Source: Flavobacterium fluviatile
GTDB taxonomy: Bacteria; Bacteroidota; Bacteroidia; Flavobacteriales; Flavobacteriaceae
DNA length: 64,000 nucleotides
Assembly: GCF_010645065.1 (NCBI RefSeq)
Contig: NZ_JAADZW010000001.1
Span: 832,866-896,865 of the forward strand
Reading direction: 5' to 3'
Every line of letters starts with the position of its first letter. The first letter of the stretch is position 1. A model generated the notes under the pieces. The model was given only the letters and a program-made list of their open reading frames with translations, did no database searches and was not told where the DNA came from. The position numbers were made by a program, and so were the translations under genes. Positions 37,701 to 46,247 of the stretch are shown here, in pieces.

Positions 37701-37788
37701 TTAAATTTATTTTTTTAATCGTCAAACAAATGTAAGTATTCAAAACTTAGATAAAAAACATAATCAGAAAGGCTTATTATGCTTTAAA

Positions 37789-38350
37789 CTATTTTATCAA
37801 TTTTATTATGCTTGGATACAGGCTTTCGGTCTTTCCATTACTCATTTTAACTGCAAAAAATATTGGCAAAACCACATTCAGTACATAAAGCACAATAAAT
37901 GCATAGAATAAGATATCGTATTGTCCGTAATGCAAAATTTTACATAAAGCAAAAGCAGTTATTGAAACAAAAGCAAAAACCGTCCAGATTATTTGAAAAT
38001 TCAGGAGATTTCCGCCAATTTCTTTCAGTCCGATGATTTTATCTTTTTTGGTCATCCATAGAATTAAAGGCAGAAGAATATTTCCTAACGGAATAACCAA
38101 AAATGCGATTACTGAAAGATGAAAAATGACCAGATAGTTTTTATCCGGTTGTTTTCCGTAATCTAAAATATCTTCAGCATTTAAATCCAGGACTTCACAA
38201 ATCAGGTTCAGCGTTTTTCCACGTGGTTCACTTTCGTTGTTTTCAATCCGCTGAATGGTTCTTAAATTTACTTTTGAAGACGGCCAGCTCTTCCTGAGAC
38301 AAACCTTTTTTCTTTCTTAATTCTCTAATTTTTTCTCCGATTCCGTTCAT
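37789..38350 (-). pseudogene. HTH (Xre)-DUF4870-like membrane regulator, frameshifted
   Basis: From ATG 38348-38350 the frame reads MNGIGEKIRELRKKKGLSQE, an Xre-type HTH, then hits a stop. One base further on, the frame reads SSKVNLRTIQRIENNE, completing the HTH, and continues through 160 residues with three or four membrane helices (FLVIPLGNILLPLILWM and others) to the stop at 37789. Related flavobacterial proteins read LADSS here, so about two bases are missing near 38277-38284. It is either a genuine recent pseudogene or a sequence error. The intact product would be a membrane-tethered DNA-binding protein of about 187 residues. Confidence 0.75.
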
Positions 38351-38484
38351 AATTAATTTTGATTTATTGTTCCGACAAAACTACTTATGAAGCTTTCCAT
38401 GTGATAACGGTTTATTTGCGACATTTTTACGACATTCTTGTCAATATATTGATTTCATGGAGTTTATTTCCGATTTCAGACTTA

Positions 38485-39315
38485 TTACATGATTTTTACC
38501 GAAGTCATACTCAGAGATCCGGCTAATAACTTGTCATTAAATAAATCCAATTCATCTGTTTTATCTTTTAAACCTAAGCTATAAAGCAACGGAAGATAAT
38601 GCTCCGGAGTTGGAATTGCCAACTGAAACGCCTGATTCATTTTTTCGAAATCTATTAATGGCTGAAAATTTCCATCCAACAGATAATTATTCACCGTTTC
38701 ACGCGCTTCAATTGCCCAGTCGTAACCGTAATTGTCTTTATCAAAATTCCTGAAATCAATCAATCGCAAGTTGTGAACAATATTTCCGCTTCCGATAATC
38801 AGAACACCTTTGTAACGGAGCGACTGTAGTTTCTTTGCCAGTTCAAAATGGTACTCTCCTGATTTGGTATAATCAATACTTAACTGAATTACCGGAACAT
38901 CCGCATTTGGATATAAATGTTTGATTACGCTCCAGGCACCATGATCCAATCCCCAGTGTTCGTCTAAATCAACCAAAACCGGATCTAATATTTTTTGCGT
39001 TTCCAGAGCGAGTTCCGGACTTCCTTTTGCAGGATATTGCACATCAAAAAGCGCCTGCGGAAAACCTCCAAAATCATGAATCGTTCTTGGCATCTGCATT
39101 GAAGTCACTTTTGTGCCCTTCGTAAACCAATGCGCCGAAATACATAAAATAGCATTGGGCTGCGGCAAAGTTTTGACCAGATTGCGAAAACCAGTCACAA
39201 ACTGATTTTCTTCAATGGCATTCATTGGACTTCCGTGTCCTAAAAACAGAACAGGCATTTTATCGGTATTCGAAAACGTTGATAAAATCGAATGTAAGTC
39301 GTTTAATGTTGTCAT
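38485..39315 (-). CDS. ygiD: Class III extradiol ring-cleavage dioxygenase (YgiD type)
   Basis: A 276-residue member of the LigB superfamily, related to E. coli YgiD, a 4,5-DOPA extradiol dioxygenase. The metal-binding start FLGHGSPMNAIEEN (His near residue 27) is clear, with further histidines in ISAHWFTKGTKV, LDHGAW and IGSGNIVHNLRLID. No membrane segment is seen. The physiological substrate in this organism is unknown. It is transcribed alone. Confidence 0.85.
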   Translation of the reverse strand: MTTLNDLHSILSTFSNTDKMPVLFLGHGSPMNAIEENQFVTGFRNLVKTLPQPNAILCISAHWFTKGTKVTSMQMPRTIHDFGGFPQALFDVQYPAKGSPELALETQKILDPVLVDLDEHWGLDHGAWSVIKHLYPNADVPVIQLSIDYTKSGEYHFELAKKLQSLRYKGVLIIGSGNIVHNLRLIDFRNFDKDNYGYDWAIEARETVNNYLLDGNFQPLIDFEKMNQAFQLAIPTPEHYLPLLYSLGLKDKTDELDLFNDKLLAGSLSMTSVKIM

Positions 39316-39330
39316 GACTGGAATTGTTTT

Positions 39331-39349
39331 GCCACGAATTTCACAAATT
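39331..39349 (+). repeat. Flavobacterial intergenic repeat, left copy
   Basis: GCCACGAATTTCACAAATT matches 17 of 19 bases to the complement of 39906-39924. The two copies form inverted repeats around the broken lipoprotein gene. Confidence 0.5.
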
Positions 39350-39892
39350 ACTCTAATTTTAATTCCTTTATCAAGCGATAATAACTTTTTGAGTTTTTAT
39401 CATTGTGATCATAAACCTTGATTACAAAAGTTGAATCACTGTTTGTTATTGAAAACGAATCTCCTGAATTCCCTGGAAATCTTTCTTCAACTTTAGAATC
39501 AATCATTCTTTTCATATATAAAATTAAGGATTTCTTATTCGAATCAGTAAGTTTTATTGTTTTCTCAATTATACTACAGTCTCAATATTTCTTCCGTTAG
39601 AATCACGTTTATCACAATCAACATTTGTTTTTCTATATTTCAAAAAATGGTCTTTATAGTTTCCTTTTTTCGAAAAAATTTTTAAATTCTCATAATTTCC
39701 GCCCCATTCTCCACATTCACTAAAAGATGCATTAATATTCAAATTGCTATCCACACCTGAAGCTCCTAAAGTAATCGGATTAAAAAAGACAAACGTTTTA
39801 TCTTTATTTGGAACTACTTTATTATGCTCTTCTTTTTTGGAACAACTTAGGCTTAGGAGTAATAATAAAATAAACAACATTTCATTTTTCAT
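39348..39892 (-). pseudogene. Lipoprotein gene with a frameshift
   Basis: The first part (39569-39892) encodes 107 residues with a lipoprotein signal (LLLLLSLSCSKKEEH) and ends IETVV followed by TAA. In another frame the sequence continues directly as IEKTIKLTDSNKKSLILYMK ... SYYRLIKELKLE to a TAA at 39348-39350, without any stop. Removing two bases at GTAGTATAATTG joins both parts into one protein of about 181 residues. The family is unknown. It is flanked by inverted repeats and sits between the dioxygenase and helicase genes. Confidence 0.65.
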
Positions 39893-39905
39893 AAAAATTC
39901 CTGCT

Positions 39906-39924
39906 AATTAGTGTAATTCGTGGC
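39906..39924 (-). repeat. Flavobacterial intergenic repeat, right copy
   Basis: The complement reads GCCACGAATTACACTAATT, pairing with the copy at 39331-39349. Confidence 0.5.
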
Positions 39925-39932
39925 TAAAAAAA

Positions 39933-41342
39933 CTATTCCTCAAAGCTCTCGTCTTTAAATCCTATCAAATATAACTTGTTTTTAGCACGTGTCATAGCAG
40001 TATAAAGCCATCTGATGTAGTCACGATCGATTCCGTTTGGCAAATACGGCTGTTCGATAAAAACAGTGTTCCACTGTCCTCCCTGCGATTTGTGACAGGT
40101 TATTGCATAAGAGAATTTAACCTGTAAACCATTAAAATATTCGTTTTCTTTGACCTTTTGAAATCTCTTATATTTCGTTGGTTCATCTTCATAATCTTTC
40201 ATCACTTCTTCATACAAACGATTGGATTCTTCATACGTTAAGGACGGTGATTCACTTTTTATGGTATCCAGAATTAAAACCGTTTCAAAAGGTTTCTGAT
40301 TCGGATAATCGACCATTCTGATTTTGACTTTTGCAAAAGTAAATCCGTATAATTCTTTGATTCCGAAAAGCTCCAGCACCTCAATAATATCTCCGTTCGC
40401 GATAAATCCGGCTTCATCGGTTTCTTTTAACCAGAAGTAATTGTTTTTTACCACCATCAAAAAATCCCCAACCGAAAGTTCGCTTTCTTTAAACAGAATA
40501 CGACTTCTGATTTGCTCATTATACTGATTGGCACGCTTATTAGAACGGACAATAAAAGCAGTATCTTCAATGCTGTAATTACTGTACGCTGTATTAATTG
40601 CATCCTGAATATCGTAACCATCCGTTAAACGAACAATGTCTTTAAACTTTTTTACATTAAACCTGAATTCAGTAATAAAAGATTCTTTCAATAACTCACG
40701 CAATTCGGTAGCGTTAAATAAAATCCCCGAACTTTCTTCCTGACGCATTACTTCATCGAGTTCGATATGCTCAATTTCTTTATCGTAATGAATGCCTAAA
40801 GTCTGAATATCAAGTGCAGGGCTAATATCTAAATTTACTGGAGGCAGCTGAGCCGTATCTCCCAAAAGAATCATTTTACAATTCGTACCTGAATACACAT
40901 AATTAATCAAATCGTCTAAAAGAGAACCACTATCGAGCGTACTGTCTGAAATCATCGAAGCCTCATCGACTATAAAAATGGTGTTTTTATGTTTATTGAC
41001 CTGTTTGGTAAAAACTACTCCTCCACCCGATGACTTTTTTGGGAAATATATTTTTTTATGAATCGTAAATGCGGGATTATTCGAATAATTAGCAATCACT
41101 TTTGCTGCCCGACCGGTTGGGGCCAACAGCACATATTTTTTATTAATATCTCCAAGATTATTTACAATGGTCGAAATCACCGTTGTTTTTCCTGTCCCTG
41201 CGTATCCTTTCAATACAAAAATGGTATCGTTTTGGGGTTCGGTCAAAAAAATTGCGATTTTCTGAAAAAAAATATCCTGTTTGTAGGTTGGGGCAAAAGG
41301 AAATCTTTTTTGCAGAACGCCATAAAATAATGCTGAATTCAT
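39933..41342 (-). CDS. RecD-like ATP-dependent DNA helicase
   Basis: A 469-residue superfamily 1 helicase of the RecD/Dda type. Walker A is GYAGTGKTTV, Walker B is IVDEASMIS, GDTAQLPPV follows, and the C-terminal motif is TCHKSQGGQW with YTAMTRAK. It likely works in DNA repair or replication-fork processing. The ATG at 41342 begins MNSALFYGVLQKRFPF, which I believe is the family start; an upstream in-frame start at 41405 would add 21 residues. The 320-base gap after it has a promoter for the DUF3822 gene and CAATGN-type simple repeats. Confidence 0.85.
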   Translation of the reverse strand: MNSALFYGVLQKRFPFAPTYKQDIFFQKIAIFLTEPQNDTIFVLKGYAGTGKTTVISTIVNNLGDINKKYVLLAPTGRAAKVIANYSNNPAFTIHKKIYFPKKSSGGGVVFTKQVNKHKNTIFIVDEASMISDSTLDSGSLLDDLINYVYSGTNCKMILLGDTAQLPPVNLDISPALDIQTLGIHYDKEIEHIELDEVMRQEESSGILFNATELRELLKESFITEFRFNVKKFKDIVRLTDGYDIQDAINTAYSNYSIEDTAFIVRSNKRANQYNEQIRSRILFKESELSVGDFLMVVKNNYFWLKETDEAGFIANGDIIEVLELFGIKELYGFTFAKVKIRMVDYPNQKPFETVLILDTIKSESPSLTYEESNRLYEEVMKDYEDEPTKYKRFQKVKENEYFNGLQVKFSYAITCHKSQGGQWNTVFIEQPYLPNGIDRDYIRWLYTAMTRAKNKLYLIGFKDESFEE

Positions 41343-41644
41343 AGGGTGAAATTGAGCAACAAAGTTCGGTTTTTTATATGGCATTATTTCAAAATTCAAT
41401 AGCAAAATTTAATAACAATGGCAATGACAATATCAAAAATGAATAAGATCTCCAAAAACAATTTCGACAATTGATAATTTAAAAATTATACCAATATCAA
41501 GTTTTAAATTACATTTAGTCATTGTAGATTTTAATTTTTACGAAAAAATATTAGAATTCATTCAGATTTTTGACATTCCATTTTGAAATTGCCATAGATA
41601 TTGCTTTTTGAAATTGACATTGACATTGACTTTTGCCATTGACA

Positions 41645-41671
41645 TTGTTATTTATTTTATTTGTAAGTTTG
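41645..41671 (+). promoter_or_regulatory. Promoter of the DUF3822-rsmD operon
   Basis: TTG at 41645-41647, a 16-base spacer and TAAGTTTG at 41664-41671 fit the phylum consensus. Confidence 0.55.
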
Positions 41672-41727
41672 TGTTCGAATTAAATTCTTCCTGAATCTGC
41701 AACAAGTAAGGAATTGTAAATTAAATT

Positions 41728-42549
41728 ATGGCATTTCAGAACACCAATATTACATCAAAACTTTACAAAAAACTTTCTATTCAGGTTTCACTGACCGGAT
41801 TCTCTTTTTGCTGTTTCGATACCCTGAACGACAGGATTACTTCATTCAGAGAAATTCAATTTGACACTTCAAAAAAAACGACCAAAATAGAGGATCATTT
41901 TGCAGAAGCTTTCAAAAAACACCCTGAATTAAAAGAGACCTATGATGACATTATAGTTATTCATAACAACAATCTTTCGACTTTTGTTCCTGCAGCCCTT
42001 TTTGATGAAAATTATCTGGGTAGCTATTTGCAATACACCACAAAGGTTTTTGAAACTGATTTTTTCACCTACGATGAAATTTCAAATTACGAAATGAATG
42101 CCGTTTATATTCCGTATATAAACATCAACAACTTCCTGATTGATAATGTTGGATCTTTTGATTACAAACATGTCAACAGCATCTTAGTTGAAAAATTACT
42201 GGAGGCTTCAAAAAACAATGACGCCAAAAAGATGATTGTCAATTTTAATCCGGAACATTTTGAAATCATTGTAGTTGAAAATCAAAAATTGCTGTTATTC
42301 AATTCTTTTGAATATCAGACTCCGGAAGATTTTATTTATTATTTGCTATTTACGGCCGAACAGCTGAGTTTAAATCCGGAAATTTTTCCGCTCGAATTAT
42401 TAGGCACTATCAATAAAAATGACCCGTTTTATGCCATTGCATATAAATACATCCGTAATGTATCCTTTTTGGATGTAAGCACTTTACAGCAAAAAAACAG
42501 TTTCTCAACTGCAGAAAACCAAAAACATTATATCTTATTTCAATCATGA
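41728..42549 (+). CDS. DUF3822 family protein
   Basis: A 273-residue protein of the Bacteroidota family DUF3822, which has an actin/ASKHA-like beta pattern (LSIQVSLTGFSFCCFD near the start, VNFNPEHFEIIVVENQKLLLFNSFEY around residue 170-195). Function is unknown. Its stop overlaps the start of rsmD by four bases (ATGA), a conserved partnership that hints at a role in ribosome assembly or rRNA modification. That link is inference. Confidence 0.88.
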   Translation: MAFQNTNITSKLYKKLSIQVSLTGFSFCCFDTLNDRITSFREIQFDTSKKTTKIEDHFAEAFKKHPELKETYDDIIVIHNNNLSTFVPAALFDENYLGSYLQYTTKVFETDFFTYDEISNYEMNAVYIPYININNFLIDNVGSFDYKHVNSILVEKLLEASKNNDAKKMIVNFNPEHFEIIVVENQKLLLFNSFEYQTPEDFIYYLLFTAEQLSLNPEIFPLELLGTINKNDPFYAIAYKYIRNVSFLDVSTLQQKNSFSTAENQKHYILFQS

Positions 42550-43148
42550 GAATCATTTCTGGAAAATACAAAGGACGCCGCATTTTTCCGCCAAAAAACC
42601 TTCCTGTAAGACCTACGACTGATATGAGTAAAGAAGCGTTGTTTAATGTTTTGAACAATCATTTTAGTTTTGACGGCTTAAAGGTTTTGGATTTATTTTC
42701 AGGAACTGGAAATATAAGTTATGAATTCGCTTCACGCGGAAGCGCTCCAATTACGTCAGTTGATGGCGATTTTGGGTGCGTAAAATTCATCAAACAAGTT
42801 TCTTCAGAATTTGATTTTGATATCGCTGCAACTAAAAGTGATGTTTTTAAGTTTTTAGATAATGTTAAAACTACTTACGATATCATTTTTGCAGATCCTC
42901 CTTACGGATTAGATCAGGCTGCTTTTGAAAAAATTGTTCTTACTGTTTTCGAAAGGGAATTGCTTCATGAAGACGGGATGATGATTATTGAACATTCTAA
43001 ATATACCAAACTGGAACATATGAGTAATTTCTCTTTTCAGAAAAGTTATGGAGGTTCTTATTTTAGTTTCTTCGAATTAAACTCAACTGATGACGACGAA
43101 GAGCTTCCTGGCGATTCATCCGTAAAAGCAGAAGACGACGAAGGTTAA
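42546..43148 (+). CDS. rsmD: 16S rRNA (guanine-966-N2)-methyltransferase
   Basis: A 200-residue methyltransferase that modifies G966 of 16S rRNA. RIISGKYKGRRI at the N-terminus, the AdoMet-binding VLDLFSGTGNISYEFASRG, and the catalytic DPPYGL motif (near 118) are diagnostic. An acidic tail of about 20 residues (DDDEELPGD) extends the usual length. It overlaps the DUF3822 gene by four bases, so the two are translated together. Confidence 0.95.
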   Translation: MRIISGKYKGRRIFPPKNLPVRPTTDMSKEALFNVLNNHFSFDGLKVLDLFSGTGNISYEFASRGSAPITSVDGDFGCVKFIKQVSSEFDFDIAATKSDVFKFLDNVKTTYDIIFADPPYGLDQAAFEKIVLTVFERELLHEDGMMIIEHSKYTKLEHMSNFSFQKSYGGSYFSFFELNSTDDDEELPGDSSVKAEDDEG

Positions 43149-43442
43149 TTTTCTTTTTTCAATTATAAAAATCCCCTTGAAATTCAGGGGAAATTTTGTT
43201 TTATCGAATCCTGCTTTATTTCCAAAAAAACACAGAATCTACTTTAGTTCACATTTTTGCTCCTAAAACTTCACTAACGAACGATGTTTTTTTTCCTGCA
43301 GGAGTATTGAAAAGTCAACTAAAATTTAAAAATCGACAAGACGGAATCTTTAATGCAAATCATATAAGCTTGTTAAATAATTGTATAACAGCGTTAAAGA
43401 CTTAATAAGGTAAATTTGGATTGAATCTTAAAACAATACATC

Positions 43443-43637
43443 ATGAACCTAAAAAGACTTTTCGGAGCCGTATTGACTATCTTAGGAATAGTCGGGCTTA
43501 TTTATACTGCTGTAATTTTTGCAGATACTTCTGGAGAAACACGTGATATTAAATCACTTATTATTTACGGGATACTTGGAATCGTTTTTTTTACATCAGG
43601 AATCAGTTTAGTACGTACAACCAAAGACGAATCCTAG
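43443..43637 (+). CDS. Small two-helix membrane protein (64 aa)
   Basis: A 64-residue protein with two membrane helices at about residues 7-27 and 40-58, a short polar loop (DTSGETRDIK) and a charged tail. TAAATTTG at 43411-43418 could be its -7 element. I do not recognise a function. The 290 bases between rsmD and this gene hold a weak hairpin (about 43173-43190) and no convincing gene. Confidence 0.7.
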   Translation: MNLKRLFGAVLTILGIVGLIYTAVIFADTSGETRDIKSLIIYGILGIVFFTSGISLVRTTKDES

Positions 43638-43677
43638 ATTATAAATGCCACACTCTAAATACCACATTTTAAATAGC

Positions 43678-43722
43678 AAGCGCTTAAGCAGATACAAAGT
43701 ATCAAAGCTTAGCGCTTTGTTT
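43678..43722 (+). terminator. Large hairpin terminator
   Basis: AAGCGCTTAAGC pairs with GCTTAGCGCTT with a one-base bulge, and an inner GATAC-AAA-GTATC stem caps it. A T-rich tail follows. Confidence 0.7.
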
Positions 43723-43738
43723 ATTTATGACAAAATCT

Positions 43739-43850
43739 TTATTCTTCCTTAACGGGATTCAGATTCAGCTCTGTAAATCCTTTTCCGTTTTCCATATTAT
43801 TAGGGTTGATACTGTATTCCTAGGCAATCGTTTACACCATTCTCAGGCAA
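43739..43850 (-). pseudogene. 3' remnant of an unidentified gene
   Basis: On the minus strand an open stretch reads EYSINPNNMENGKGFTELN and ends NPVKEE followed by TAA at 43739-43741. Just upstream, another frame reads ENGVNDCLG. The pieces look like the C-terminus of one protein split by a frameshift, with no start codon or body left. It lies between the terminator and the RNase P RNA gene. I do not recognise the family. Confidence 0.35.
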
Positions 43851-43903
43851 AAAATGTCCGAGCAAAACTGAAAATAAGTTAAAGCTTTCAAAATATAAAA
43901 AAT

Positions 43904-44210
43904 GCAGACCTGTAAGCCGGATTCTGTCCCTGACAAATCAAGGCCTTATCATTTATCTAGATCATACATTACTGCATGACTCAAGCTACCTACCCTTCAG
44001 CAACGGACGAGAAGCCCTTAAATGCTGATATACTTGGTATTTCACCGCATAGAGTTTACCTGGTTTCACTACAGCATTACCTGTACATACTTTCTGTTGC
44101 ACTTGTCCTTGCGCTATTTCTAACGCCGACGGGTGTTACCCGCTATGCTTCTCTGTGGTGTCCGGACTTTCCTCCCTCCCGATGATCGGGACGACGATAA
44201 GGCGGTCTGC
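43904..44210 (-). ncRNA. rnpB: RNase P RNA
   Basis: Catalytic RNA that removes tRNA 5' leaders. On the minus strand the 5' part contains GAGGAAAGTCCGGAC (conserved region CRI) at about 44155-44175, and the 3' end reads CCGGCTTACAGGTCTGC. The terminal helix P1 forms between GCAGACC (44210-44204) and GGTCTGC (43904-43910). The length of about 307 bases fits type A RNAs. A plus-strand reading frame across this gene is not real. A TACTTTTG promoter element lies directly upstream. Confidence 0.93.
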
Positions 44211-44214
44211 GGTG

Positions 44215-44222
44215 CAAAAGTA
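44215..44222 (-). promoter_or_regulatory. -7 promoter element of rnpB
   Basis: On the minus strand TACTTTTG fits TAnnTTTG and places the RNA start at about 44210, exactly at helix P1. Confidence 0.65.
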
Positions 44223-44338
44223 ACATTTTATAACCTAAGAAGCTAAAATTTAAAATTCTGATTTTTACGAGGTTTGGTAACTTTTTAATTTTAAAATAGT
44301 TATCTTTAAAAATCTATAATTATCAAATACAGTTTATT

Positions 44339-44632
44339 ATGAAAAGAATGTATCATTACGCAACTGTTTCAAAGGCTTTAGATCAATTGCATGAAAAAGG
44401 GTTTACTTGCGATTTCAATCGAAATGCAGACGTGATTAAAAAAAATCCTCAGAAATTTGAAATTGTTCATGTGTATCGATACGAAGGGGAATCAGACCCT
44501 GGCGATGAGGCAGTTGTTTACGGAATTAAATCAAACACAGGTAAAAAAGGGGTCTATGTTGCTGGCTTTTCCGCAGATTCAGATCAGGAAACTGCAAGGT
44601 TTTTATTTGATTTAAGTATTAGGGGAAGGTAA
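44339..44632 (+). CDS. Conserved-looking small soluble protein (97 aa)
   Basis: A 97-residue protein without signal or membrane segment. It begins [21 protein letters not shown], has a central [20 protein letters not shown] strand region and ends [10 protein letters not shown]. The alternating helix-strand pattern suggests a compact alpha-beta fold. It recalls uncharacterised flavobacterial proteins, but I know no function. It converges with the LysM gene over a strong terminator. Confidence 0.75.
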   Translation: MKRMYHYATVSKALDQLHEKGFTCDFNRNADVIKKNPQKFEIVHVYRYEGESDPGDEAVVYGIKSNTGKKGVYVAGFSADSDQETARFLFDLSIRGR

Positions 44633-44671
44633 AATTTTTTAAATTCCAAATTACGAAACTTAGACAAAATA

Positions 44672-44722
44672 AAATTCCAAATTCCAATTATTACAGCTGT
44701 ACAATTGGAATTTGGAATTTTT
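44672..44722. terminator. Bidirectional terminator
   Basis: A perfect 18-bp inverted repeat (AAATTCCAAATTCCAATT and complement) with T and A flanks between convergent genes. Confidence 0.9.
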
Positions 44723-44741
44723 TTATTGGAATTTTTCAGTT

Positions 44742-45113
44742 TTATATTGTTGGAATTTTCAGTTTCCAGCCCGGCTGTATCAGATCCGGATTTGAAATAA
44801 TATCTTTATTGGCTTCAAAAATATCCTGCCATGAAACCCCGTATGCTTTTGCAATCTTCGAAAGCGAATCGCCATTTTCTACCGTATATTCTCTTGAAAC
44901 ACCCTGTGTAACTTCGATGTTCATTACCACATCCGCTGCCCTGTAATCGGGATCGATTTTATTGTAGGTATCCCAAAGTTTGTCTTTATCGGCAGCTGAT
45001 TTAACATTGCCATCAATATACAACACACTGTTTTGCTCTCTTACCTGCAAGTTATCTACTCCTAAATCGGCAGCCAGATTGATTAATTCGCTGTATTTTT
45101 CCTGTAAGCCCAT
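44742..45113 (-). CDS. BON-LysM protein, Kbp/YgaU type
   Basis: A 123-residue cytoplasmic protein with an N-terminal BON-like domain (about 5-68) and a C-terminal LysM domain (about 73-121; YTVENGDSLSKIAKAYG, then WQDIFEANKDII). The combination matches E. coli Kbp (YgaU), a small potassium-binding protein induced by osmotic stress. No signal peptide is present, in keeping with that family. The BON lipoprotein gene directly upstream (7-base gap) is in the same operon. Confidence 0.82.
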   Translation of the reverse strand: MGLQEKYSELINLAADLGVDNLQVREQNSVLYIDGNVKSAADKDKLWDTYNKIDPDYRAADVVMNIEVTQGVSREYTVENGDSLSKIAKAYGVSWQDIFEANKDIISNPDLIQPGWKLKIPTI

Positions 45114-45120
45114 AACGTTA

Positions 45121-45600
45121 TTATTTAATTATTAATTTATTATCGACTTTTTGAGGTTTCAACTCCTGTATGCTTTGGATCAAAGGCTGCAATTCGCTTC
45201 TTTTGATTTCTCCGGAAAGCGTTACCACACCACCGACAACTGTAGCACTAACACCGTCATAGGATTTGATCACCTTTCCAACCGATTTATCTAAATCCGC
45301 ATCCGAATTGATAATAACGGCAGCAGCAGCAGGTTCTTCATTCGGAACCGGAATCTGGCAATTATTCACCACCGATTTTACTCCTTTAACGGCTTTCACA
45401 GAACGCTCAATGTTTTTTTTGAAAGCTTCGTCATCACAAGTTCCTACAATAGTTGCGACACCCTCATGAACTGTAACCTGAACCTCAGGTGTGTCTGCTA
45501 ATTTTTCATTGATTTCTTTTTGAATGGCTGCATCTTTAGGCGTGCAAGCCAACAACGAAAGAGCAAGACTCATTCCCAATACAATTGATCTGAATTTCAT
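45121..45600 (-). CDS. BON-domain lipoprotein
   Basis: A 159-residue exported lipoprotein. The signal ends in LSLLAC, giving a lipidated Cys19. Two BON domains follow (about 25-85 with VTVHEGVATIVGTC, and about 95-158 with VVGGVVTLSGEI). BON proteins bind phospholipid and stabilise the envelope, as in OsmY and DolP. Its coupling to a Kbp-like gene suggests an osmotic-response operon. Confidence 0.85.
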   Translation of the reverse strand: MKFRSIVLGMSLALSLLACTPKDAAIQKEINEKLADTPEVQVTVHEGVATIVGTCDDEAFKKNIERSVKAVKGVKSVVNNCQIPVPNEEPAAAAVIINSDADLDKSVGKVIKSYDGVSATVVGGVVTLSGEIKRSELQPLIQSIQELKPQKVDNKLIIK

Positions 45601-45826
45601 AATACTATTTTTTTAATAATTAACAGCTTAAAATTAAACCAATTAAACAGTAAAAGATTATAAGATGATCTTGAGGCAGTTATATTTTTCCCAGTTATGA
45701 TCAGCAAATTTGTATCATTAAATCAGAACAATTGAAATTTCTTCATCTAATTCTGTAAAGGTTTGCCGTAATAATATAACCACTTTATTTCTAAGCGAAT
45801 GTACTTTTATAAAAAATATAAAAATT

Positions 45827-46057
45827 ATGATACATCAATTAAAACCTTCAATATTAGTAGAAACACCCTTAGGAACAGGCCAGGCTATTTTTCTCATTGA
45901 TTATGGAATGCATCAGAATACATGTTGGGTTGTGGCTTTGCAAGAAAATGGAGTTATCAAGCATTTTGACTGTAATGATGTCATTCTCTCTACAAATTAT
46001 ACATATGGAATGAATATCAGAAAAAATAATTTTGAAGATAAAAAAGAAGCTATTTAA
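45827..46057 (+). CDS. Small protein of unknown function (76 aa)
   Basis: A 76-residue soluble protein. The core LVETPLGTGQAIFLIDYG and CWVVALQENGVIKHFDCNDV suggest a small SH3-like beta barrel, but I recognise no named family. It is read from its own region, upstream of dnaX. In the 190-base gap after it only a 22-codon hydrophobic frame at 46094 is seen, which I do not call. Confidence 0.65.
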   Translation: MIHQLKPSILVETPLGTGQAIFLIDYGMHQNTCWVVALQENGVIKHFDCNDVILSTNYTYGMNIRKNNFEDKKEAI

Positions 46058-46220
46058 TACTTACATTACGATGATAACCATTTTTTTGAGCAATGAAAAA
46101 TTCATTTACAAGATTACTAATAATTCTGACATCAAGTCTAAATATTTATATTACTTTCTGATATGCAAAAGCACTTAAAATCTTTCAATTTTTAAATTTT
46201 CAAATCATTAAATTATACTC

Positions 46221-46228
46221 TATATTTG
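46221..46228 (+). promoter_or_regulatory. -7 promoter element of dnaX
   Basis: TATATTTG, 20 bases before the ATG, fits TAnnTTTG. A -33 element is not clear. Confidence 0.55.
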
Positions 46229-46247
46229 CTATCGAATAAAACAGAAT

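Noticed and set aside
43196..43405. A 69-codon frame starting with TTG after rsmD
   Set aside because: It has no recognisable fold, starts inside a hairpin region and lacks any promoter or conserved feature.
43976..44185. A plus-strand 69-codon frame beginning MTQATYPSATDEKP
   Set aside because: It lies wholly within the RNase P RNA gene on the opposite strand; its sequence is dictated by conserved RNA helices.
46094..46162. A 22-codon hydrophobic frame MKNSFTRLLIILTSSLN upstream of dnaX
   Set aside because: Too short to support without a promoter or conservation; noted only.
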